Shown piece after piece: positions 1 to 6,020 of a DNA stretch of 6,020 bases. Both the position numbers and the translations under genes were made by a program. The DNA lies in contig CAMLMI010000305.1 in NCBI GenBank assembly GCA_946480965.1, positions 1-6,020 on the forward strand, written 5' to 3'. Below the pieces are notes generated by a model. It did no database searches, was not told the origin of the DNA, and was given only the letters and a program-made list of their open reading frames with translations. This stretch comes from an uncultured Verrucomicrobiales bacterium. Lineage in GTDB: Bacteria; Verrucomicrobiota; Verrucomicrobiae; Limisphaerales; CANJSG01. Every line of letters starts with the position of its first letter. Within the stretch, counting starts at the first letter, position 1.

Positions 1-2772
1 GGTCACGACACCGGAAGCTTTTACGCCGACCGCGCCGGAGTCGTTCTGGCCCCATGCGAAAACGTCGCCTTCGGGATCGAGCAGCAGCGAGTGGTTCCAG
101 CCAGCGGCCAAGGCTTGGGCGGCTTGGCGGAAGCGGATCGCCTCCACGGTGAAGGGCGCGGGCTGGTTCGTCTCCGTGACAACCTGAAGCATGGCGGAGT
201 AGTTCGTGCGCCAGACTTCGTTCGTCACCGTGATCCAGACGCGATTGGTCTGCACGTAATGGTTCGTCGCGACGATCTCCGAGCGATGGACCGTCTGGCT
301 GGCGAGGACCAGCCCATCGGCGGCGAAGGCGTCGCTGGTGGATCGGGCTTCTGCGCCGAGGATGGTTTCGGAAACGATCTCCGGTGCTTCGGGCTCGGTG
401 ACATCCACCGCGATCAACCGCTGGGGCGATCCTTCATTCGACCAGTAGGGCGCGAAGCCGCCGCCGCGAAATCCCGGCATGAGATCAATGGTGTCGATCA
501 CCATCAGGTAAGGATACCAGCCGTAGCGTGGTTCCCGGAGCGACCAGACAAGCACGCCGGGCTCAGGCCAGAGCGGATCGGCGTTGTTCCAATGGCCTGT
601 GGTCTCAGCTTTCCAAGTGTCTTCGCCGAGCTTGGGCAACGCGGGCAACGCGGCGGCGTCGAGCACGACATGGCGCAGCGTGCCGGAGTTGGTGCGCTGC
701 GTAGGACCGGGCCAGAGCACGAAGAAGCCGTGCGTTGAGGGCGAGCTCGTGCCTTGCAGCAGATGGATCACATCCCCTTCCACCGTGGCGCCCAGCAGCG
801 GTTCGCCTTCGAGCGTGTAGCGGGCGAGCGCGAGACCGGGCGCGGAGGCGCGGGAGACGCGGACATCGTTGCCCGAAAATTCCACCAGCCAATCGCCCAC
901 GGGCAACACACGGTCCACGGGATAGCCCAGTTCCAGGCGATGTTGCAGCGCGGGTTGATCGCGATTGTCGGCCGCGATGCTCAACAGCTCGCGCGAGGAA
1001 ACGGCCAGCACCGTGTCGTCGCGCAACAGAGTCCGGCGCGGGACCATTTCCGTTTCGGTGAAGAGGCCGCGCGCCGTCACGGTGTCGCGGGCGAGGTCGA
1101 TGAATTGCACGGCGTTTTGCTGGCCGTTGGTCGTCCACGTGGTGAAGGGCACGAGGACGAGGCCCTCTTCCGGGAAAACACCGAGGGCCTTTTCGTTGGC
1201 CAATGCTTCGCTCGTGGACCAGCTGGCTCCGAGCAGGACTTTCGACAACAGCGCGGGCTTGGCGGGATCGGCCACGTCGAAGAGCTGGACGGCCACGCGG
1301 TTGTCGGCGGTGTCGTCCACGCCGATGGAGAGGAGCCGGTCGCCGAGCGGATGGATGTAGGTGGACCATCCGGGGATGATGAGTTCGCCCCGGACCACGG
1401 GCTGCGCCGGATCGGCGAAATCCACGACCCAGAGCGGATCGACGCGGCGATAGGTGACGGCGTAGAGCCGGGTGCCGTCGAAGCGCGTGGCGAAGAGCGA
1501 TTCGCCTTGGCCGAACGGCACGCCGCCGAGCTTTTGCCAGCGAGTGCCGGAGCCGGGCGGCAGCAGGCGATAGGTCGTCAGCTCCGTGGCGAGGGTTGCG
1601 TTCGAGCGGACTTCGGTGACGACCGCCAGCAGGTCGCCTTGCTGGTGCAGCTTGAACTTGTCGAGCAACGCGCCGCTCAGCGGGATCTCGGCGAGCGGCT
1701 GCACGACGCCGGTTGGATCGGAGATGTCGAAGACATGGAGCGCGTCCTTTCGCGGAAAGGTGTTTTCCGCGATGGAGACGAAAAGGTGGGTGGGCGTGGC
1801 GGCCACGACATTACCGCCGCCGGTGCGGCGATGAACCGCGTGAGTTGTCGGCGACGCGGGTTTGGCGAGGCCGAAGGAATGGATGTTCACGCCCTGTTGC
1901 CAGACGCCGTTCGTGCCCGCCGGTTCCCAAGTCTGCGTGGCCACGTAGAGCGCGCTGCCGACGAGGCGCGATTCCAGCACGGAGCCGTCGAGCGGCACGC
2001 GTGCGATCTCACGGGGTTGGTCACCGGTTACTTCCACGATGATCGCGTGGCCGGAGCTGGAGGGATCGCAGCGGTCCGCCACCAGCAGGACCACATGATC
2101 GTCGCCGAGGAGATAGAGCTGCTCGCCCATTCCCGCGAGCGGCAGCGCGGCGAGCAAGGCGGGCGCGGCGGGGTTCGCGATGTCGATGATCTGGAGACCG
2201 CGCGTGCTGTTGAAGAAGTAGAGCCGGTCGCCGCGTGCGCGCCAGATGTCGGACTCCTCGACGGTGCGTTGGCCGCTTCCGGCTCCGTCGCCCACTGGAC
2301 CGAGCGTGACGTCGTTGCCGGTGAAGCCGCCCAGTGTCGCGTAGAGCGTCCACGCCTGGGACTCGGCAGATGCGCCTTCGAATTCTCCCGCGGCTTCGGC
2401 GGCGAAGCGGGTGCGTCCGGTGTAGAACGATGCGGGCAATGGCGTGGATTCGTCGGCACGGACGCGGAAGAGTTCCAACGCGGGCGCGTTGGTGGAGGAG
2501 AGCGTGAACTTGATCTGGGTCGCGCCGTTCACCGTCTGCACGCCGCGCGGAGCCCAGGCGAGCTGGTCGTTGCGGCGCGAGCTTTCCAACACCACGCGAC
2601 GAACGCCGGACGGCACCGAGGCGGTCACCTCGATCTCACCGGCCACTAGGGTTATGCCCGTGATCTGCGGCGGAGTCGCAGCGTGGAGCGCGGGTTCCTG
2701 CGCGAGGAAGACGCCCAGCGGAACCAGCAACATGGGCCGAAGGAAACGACGAAGGAGTTGCAGGAGTTTCAT
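1..2772 (-). CDS. Secreted beta-propeller (PF09826-like) protein with C-terminal RCC1 repeat, 3' end cut by window edge
   Basis: One frame of 924 codons runs without a stop from the ATG at 2772 to base 1, so the stop lies outside. Residues 1-31 look like a Sec signal peptide: basic stretch (LRRFLRP), hydrophobic core (MLLVPLGVFLA) and a possible cleavage site near ALHA/A. Residues about 170-830 resemble the secreted beta-propeller family PF09826 (COG4880): VEESDIWRARGDRLYFF at 171-187, GWSTYIHPLGDRLL at 468-481 and STSEALANEKALGVFPEEGL at 519-538 match its hallmark blocks. LVIVD-like blade strands recur (LQIIDIANPAAP 193, LHVFDISDP 345, LWVVDFADPAQP 447, VQLFDVADPAKP 495, LIAVDVTEPEAP 786). 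An Asn/Thr-rich linker (about 834-872) leads to a typical RCC1 repeat at 884-916 (ALAAGWNHSLLL, DVFAWGQNDSGAVG). No enzyme motif is visible. The start lies 17 nt after the anti-sigma stop with no clear Shine-Dalgarno, which suggests coupled translation. Family calls are from memory; the ligand is unknown. Confidence 0.88.
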   Translation of the reverse strand, partial: MKLLQLLRRFLRPMLLVPLGVFLAQEPALHAATPPQITGITLVAGEIEVTASVPSGVRRVVLESSRRNDQLAWAPRGVQTVNGATQIKFTLSSTNAPALELFRVRADESTPLPASFYTGRTRFAAEAAGEFEGASAESQAWTLYATLGGFTGNDVTLGPVGDGAGSGQRTVEESDIWRARGDRLYFFNSTRGLQIIDIANPAAPALLAALPLAGMGEQLYLLGDDHVVLLVADRCDPSSSGHAIIVEVTGDQPREIARVPLDGSVLESRLVGSALYVATQTWEPAGTNGVWQQGVNIHSFGLAKPASPTTHAVHRRTGGGNVVAATPTHLFVSIAENTFPRKDALHVFDISDPTGVVQPLAEIPLSGALLDKFKLHQQGDLLAVVTEVRSNATLATELTTYRLLPPGSGTRWQKLGGVPFGQGESLFATRFDGTRLYAVTYRRVDPLWVVDFADPAQPVVRGELIIPGWSTYIHPLGDRLLSIGVDDTADNRVAVQLFDVADPAKPALLSKVLLGASWSTSEALANEKALGVFPEEGLVLVPFTTWTTNGQQNAVQFIDLARDTVTARGLFTETEMVPRRTLLRDDTVLAVSSRELLSIAADNRDQPALQHRLELGYPVDRVLPVGDWLVEFSGNDVRVSRASAPGLALARYTLEGEPLLGATVEGDVIHLLQGTSSPSTHGFFVLWPGPTQRTNSGTLRHVVLDAAALPALPKLGEDTWKAETTGHWNNADPLWPEPGVLVWSLREPRYGWYPYLMVIDTIDLMPGFRGGGFAPYWSNEGSPQRLIAVDVTEPEAPEIVSETILGAEARSTSDAFAADGLVLASQTVHRSEIVATNHYVQTNRVWITVTNEVWRTNYSAMLQVVTETNQPAPFTVEAIRFRQAAQALAAGWNHSLLLDPEGDVFAWGQNDSGAVGVKASGVVT

Positions 2773-2789
2773 GGTGGGAAATGGAGGGC

Positions 2790-3983
2790 TTAGGGAGCGT
2801 TGGTGCCGGGGATGGGCAGGACTCCGATGAAGACGGTGCCGGAACCGAATTGGAACGAGCTGCCGACGCTCACCACCAGCGAGTCGCCGACGGCGGTTCC
2901 GGGAGCGAAGTTCAGCGAGACGATCAGCGGATTTCCTCCCACTTCCACGGTGCCGAGGGCGGTGAGATGACCGGAGGTGGAAGTAGCGGTGAAGTGGAGC
3001 GAGTCGTATCCGCTGGGCAAGGTGGCCGGGTCGAGAATCAGCACGGTGCGGCCGTCGTGAAGGAAGCCCGTGAACGCAACGGTGTCTTGCAGGACCATCG
3101 GCTCGGGTCCAACTGAAGAGCCGAGCTGGGCTTCGTCGCGAATCGATTCCCCCTGGGAACGCAACTGGGGCTGGGCGTTGGTCGCCGAACCGCCGCGCGG
3201 TCCCGGAACGAGATCCACGAAGTCCACGCCGAGACCGTTTTCCTCGGCGTTGCTGCGCGTGCCGTTGAGACCGTCGCCGCCGGGCTGTTGGCGGGCGATT
3301 TCCCGGACCAAGGCCAGGGCCAAGGCGCGCTGCATCTCCGGCGACAGGGCGTTGGCTCCAAGCCCAGAGGTTGGCCAATGGAAGAACCGGAGAGCATCGA
3401 GCCCGACCACGTTGGCGGGCCGCTGGGTGAGCGATTGAGAGAGCGTCGTGACGCGCTCTTCCAAGGCGGCAAGGCGGCGATTCAGCGTATCGGGTGTGAC
3501 AGGCTCCGCGCCGGACAGGAGCGAAGGCGCGGGCGAATGGTTCGTCGGCGCCGGTAGCCAGTTGGGAACCGTCGCTGGAAGCGACGACGGCGCGGTGGCG
3601 ATGGCGCGATTTTGTGGAGCAGGCCGGGGAGTTTCGGCGATCGGGCGATTGGTCCGTGACGGCCCGAGCCAAAAGAAAAGCCCACCGGCGACGCAGGCCG
3701 CGGCTGCCCAACCCAGCCACGCCTTGCGACGATGAAACGGCACCACGACGACGCGGCGTTCCATAGCCACGGCGGCCTCGATGTCCTTCCACAGACCGGT
3801 GGGCAGAGGTTGTGGCGGCACGGCGCGGGCGAGGGCTTCCGTGCCGGACTGTAGTTCGGCGACGCAGGCGCGCAGCTCGGGCGAGGCGTCCAGCTCCTGT
3901 TCAAAAGCGGCGCGCTGTTCCGCGGTCAATTCGCCGAGCACATAGCCGAGCGCGCGGTCTTCGCCGGTGACGGGATCATTCAT
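2790..3983 (-). CDS. Single-pass membrane anti-sigma-factor-like protein (RskA-like layout, no zinc motif)
   Basis: A 397-residue protein starting with ATG inside the last codons of the sigma gene. Residues 1-60 form an acidic helical anti-sigma-like N-terminus (RALGYVLGELTAEQRAAFEQ, then SPELRACVAELQ), expected to bind the sigma factor in the cytoplasm. The HxxxCxxC signature of zinc anti-sigma domains is absent; the only Cys nearby is C40. A basic patch (HRRK, 84-87) precedes one membrane helix at about 88-107 (AWLGWAAAACVAGGLFFWLG), giving an N-in topology. The outer part has a Pro/Ala-rich stretch (110-165), a short coiled coil (about 165-187, LNRRLAALEERVTTL) and a beta-rich C-terminal domain (about 300-390, GFLHDGRTVLILDPATLPSG) that loosely recalls the RskA C-terminal domain. 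It is longer than typical RskA proteins (about 230-250 residues). The anti-sigma role is inferred from the overlap with the sigma gene and the topology; no biochemical residue proves it. Confidence 0.8.
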   Translation of the reverse strand: MNDPVTGEDRALGYVLGELTAEQRAAFEQELDASPELRACVAELQSGTEALARAVPPQPLPTGLWKDIEAAVAMERRVVVVPFHRRKAWLGWAAAACVAGGLFFWLGPSRTNRPIAETPRPAPQNRAIATAPSSLPATVPNWLPAPTNHSPAPSLLSGAEPVTPDTLNRRLAALEERVTTLSQSLTQRPANVVGLDALRFFHWPTSGLGANALSPEMQRALALALVREIARQQPGGDGLNGTRSNAEENGLGVDFVDLVPGPRGGSATNAQPQLRSQGESIRDEAQLGSSVGPEPMVLQDTVAFTGFLHDGRTVLILDPATLPSGYDSLHFTATSTSGHLTALGTVEVGGNPLIVSLNFAPGTAVGDSLVVSVGSSFQFGSGTVFIGVLPIPGTNAP

Positions 3984-4605
3984 GGTGGCCTTTCAGCGTG
4001 CGGCGCAGGGCGAGCAGTCCCCGGCGGATGCGGGCCTTGATCGTGCCCAGCGGTTCGTTCTCGGCGCGGGCGATCTCCTCGTGGGTCCAGCCACGCAGGA
4101 AGGCGAGCTGGAGCGCGCGGTTCTGCGGTTCGGGCAGGCGATTCAAGGCGGAGGCGCAGGCGCTGGCCAGTTCGTCGCTTTCGGCGTGGTGGAAGCCGTT
4201 GATCGACTCGACGGCGAGGGAGGCGACTTCCTGCTCGTAGGCGGTCTGGGTGGCGCAGCGGCGGGCGCGGGCGCGGATGCGGTCCACGGCGAGGCCCCGG
4301 GCGATCATGATCATCCAGGCCAACGGGGCGGAGCGGGCGGGATCGAACTCGCCCGCGCGGCGCCAGAGATGAACGAAGGTGTCCTGCATGGTTTCCTGCG
4401 CTTCCGATTCGTTGACGAGCATCCGGAGCACGAGCGAGTGGAGCAGTCCGCCCCGGCGGCGGTAGAGTCGCTCCAGGGCGTGGGGATCGCCGACGGCAAT
4501 GGCGGCGAGCAGGCGCGCATCCTCGCGCGCCTCGGCCGGTTCCCTGGGCTCTGCCGGATCGTCTCCGCCCGGGAACCTCAAAACTGGGTTGTTGACCGGC
4601 TCCAC
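3976..4605 (-). CDS. ECF-family RNA polymerase sigma factor (sigma-70 family, SigK-like)
   Basis: A 209-residue protein with the two-domain ECF architecture. Region 2 covers about residues 31-118: helix RLLAAIAVGDPHALERLYRR, the core-binding segment around EAQETMQDTFVHLWRRAGEFDPA (68-90, a variant of the usual DxxQexFlrlw), and the -10 recognition helix APLAWMIMIARGLAVDRIR (93-111). Region 4 covers about 155-205 (LPEPQNRALQLAFLRGWTHEEIA, then PLGTIKARIRRGLLALR), a helix-turn-helix for the -35 element. Regions 1 and 3 are absent, as usual for ECF factors. The start is GTG; an in-frame TAG ten codons upstream leaves no earlier candidate. No clear Shine-Dalgarno precedes it. Its last 8 nt overlap the anti-sigma gene, so the two are probably translationally coupled and form a regulatory pair. 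ECF family is certain; the SigK/RskA-type subgroup is a resemblance only. The target promoter is not identifiable here. Confidence 0.95.
   Translation of the reverse strand: MEPVNNPVLRFPGGDDPAEPREPAEAREDARLLAAIAVGDPHALERLYRRRGGLLHSLVLRMLVNESEAQETMQDTFVHLWRRAGEFDPARSAPLAWMIMIARGLAVDRIRARARRCATQTAYEQEVASLAVESINGFHHAESDELASACASALNRLPEPQNRALQLAFLRGWTHEEIARAENEPLGTIKARIRRGLLALRRTLKGHHE
3984..3994 (-). promoter_or_regulatory. Ribosome binding site of the anti-sigma gene, inside the sigma gene
   Basis: On the minus strand GAAAGG lies 5 nt (CCACC) before the ATG at 3983. It is within the last codons of the sigma gene, which ends at 3976 beyond this ATG. The overlap plus internal Shine-Dalgarno supports this start and coupled synthesis of the sigma / anti-sigma pair. 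Confidence 0.5.
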
Positions 4606-4631
4606 GTTTCGTTCGGTTGGGCTTTCGTCAC

Positions 4632-4634
4632 CAT
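4632..4634 (-). promoter_or_regulatory. Possible upstream start codon of an 18-codon leader ORF overlapping the sigma start
   Basis: An ATG preceded by a GGATAGG purine run opens a short frame (MVTKAQPNETWSRSTTQF) that ends with TGA at 4578, 28 nt past the sigma GTG and in another frame. It has a nearer purine-rich stretch than the sigma GTG itself. It may be chance, a coupling leader peptide, or simply a decoy. Confidence 0.2.
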
Positions 4635-4710
4635 CCTATCCGTGGCTCGGGGGAATTTGGATGCAGGAAAATGAACCCGGGGAAGAAGCGTTGTTGGGAG
4701 CTTGAAGCCG

Positions 4711-4810
4711 ACCCACCCCTGACCCCTCCCAAGAGGGGATAAGGCAGGACGCGAACCTACTGCCGAACGCGCGTCAACGGTTCCCCTCCTGGGAGGGGTC
4801 AGGGGTGGGT
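4711..4810. repeat. REPIN-like element: 29-bp inverted repeat arms around a 42-bp spacer
   Basis: The left arm (4711-4739, starting ACCCACCCCTGACCCCTCCC) is the reverse complement of the right arm (4782-4810, ending GGTCAGGGGTGGGT) at 28 of 29 positions; the single difference is near the inner end. Each arm also holds its own small palindrome: CCCCTC-CCAA-GAGGGG at 4724-4739 region and CCCCTCC-TG-GGAGGGG at 4783-4798. The spacer carries two crossing short inverted repeats (GGCAG 4743 with CTGCC 4760; GACGCG 4748 with CGCGTC 4770). Two palindromic units in inverse orientation in an intergenic gap is the REPIN/REP layout. Multi-copy status in the genome cannot be seen from one window. Confidence 0.8.
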
Positions 4811-4820
4811 TTCCCGGACG

Positions 4821-4870
4821 AGAAGCAGAACGAGCGCGAGGACGAGGACGAAGAGGGGGAGGAAGACGAA
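4821..4870. repeat. Low-complexity purine-rich tract (GAGGAC/GAAGAC-type repeats)
   Basis: The plus strand is almost only G and A with regularly spaced C (GAGGACGAGGACGAAGAGG), giving a polypyrimidine strand on the transcribed side. It translates to poly-Ser on the minus strand or acidic runs on the plus strand, neither with a credible gene start. It lies between the groEL terminator and the REPIN-like element. Confidence 0.6.
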
Positions 4871-4884
4871 GGACTCTCGGGAAC

Positions 4885-4918
4885 AAAAAAAGCGGGGCCG
4901 GAAAACTCCGGCCCCGCT
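4885..4918 (-). terminator. Rho-independent terminator of groEL
   Basis: On the minus strand a perfect 12-bp GC-rich stem (AGCGGGGCCGGA, 4918-4907, pairing with 4902-4891) with a 4-nt loop (GTTT) is followed directly by seven T (4891-4885). It begins 31 nt after the groEL stop at 4950. The opposite strand has no T run after the hairpin, so it works in one direction only and should insulate the sigma operon from groEL transcription. Confidence 0.93.
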
Positions 4919-4949
4919 GCGGGACGATGATGAGATCGTCGGGTCGGAC

Positions 4950-6020
<1,071 letters not shown>

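Larger units (their letters stand above)
4606..4949. other. Non-coding gap between groEL and the sigma gene
   Basis: These 344 nt hold, in transcription order on the minus strand, the groEL 3' UTR with a small hairpin (4923-4928 pairing with 4935-4940), the groEL terminator, a polypyrimidine tract, a REPIN-like inverted repeat and about 105 nt of leader before the sigma GTG. The promoter of the sigma operon should lie here, but I see no convincing sigma-70 or ECF-type -35/-10 pair. Open frames through the gap only translate the repeat and the low-complexity tract. Confidence 0.7.

Noticed and set aside
91..738. Plus-strand open frame of 215 codons
   Set aside because: Antisense to the distal part of the propeller gene; no recognisable motif.
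605..1369. Minus-strand open frame of 254 codons
   Set aside because: Arg/His/Ala-rich alternative frame of the propeller gene on the same strand; no domain.
1751..1771. Perfect 8-bp inverted repeat CGCGGAAA / TTTCCGCG with 5-nt loop
   Set aside because: It lies inside the propeller coding frame with no T run or gene boundary near; likely chance in a long GC-rich gene.
754..2649. Plus-strand open frame of 631 codons
   Set aside because: It lies antisense to the propeller gene, shows no domain, and has the low-complexity Arg/Gly/Ala/Glu make-up of a shadow frame in GC-rich DNA. The minus-strand frame has a signal peptide and two recognisable domain types.
3967..4674. Plus-strand open frame of 235 codons
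   Set aside because: Antisense shadow of the ECF sigma factor, whose minus-strand frame has clear region 2 and region 4 motifs.
4578..4886. Minus-strand open frame of 102 codons across the gap
   Set aside because: It starts in the groEL terminator's T tract and translates the low-complexity tract and the inverted repeat (PPLTPPRRG-type strings); not a gene. Only its last 18 codons are kept as a possible leader.

Overview
The window is about 63% GC by impression and reads as chromosomal DNA from a high-GC Gram-negative bacterium, most likely a member of Verrucomicrobiota (or a PVC relative). That assignment is inference. It rests on the GroEL ending in GGMGGMDY, the Asn/Thr-rich stretches in the secreted protein, a sigma / membrane anti-sigma / secreted-propeller gene order, and an intergenic inverted repeat whose translations give strings such as PTPDPSQEGN that I associate with dispersed repeats in such genomes. 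No rRNA, tRNA, CRISPR array, transposase or phage gene was recognised.

All four real genes lie on the minus strand, so transcription runs from the right edge to the left edge. From right to left: (1) the 3' two thirds of groEL (6020 to 4950), cut by the right edge; (2) a strong Rho-independent terminator (4885-4918); (3) a non-coding gap (to 4606) holding a purine-rich tract and a 100-bp REPIN-like inverted repeat; (4) an ECF sigma factor (4605-3976); (5) a single-pass membrane anti-sigma-like protein overlapping it by 8 nt (3983-2790); (6) 17 nt further on, a large secreted protein (2772 to beyond base 1). This last frame has 924 codons with no stop, holds a PF09826-like beta-propeller and enters an RCC1 repeat just before the left edge. 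Because its stop lies outside the window it is easily missed, and long open frames on the opposite strand are its shadows.

Genes 4 to 6 look like one operon. The sigma factor would be held at the inner membrane by the product of gene 5. The exported propeller/RCC1 protein is either a target of the sigma factor or part of the extracytoplasmic sensing that controls it. The link between this operon and groEL appears to be only adjacency, because a terminator separates them. The most interesting elements are the sigma / zinc-less anti-sigma / propeller-RCC1 module and the REPIN-like element that lies in front of it.
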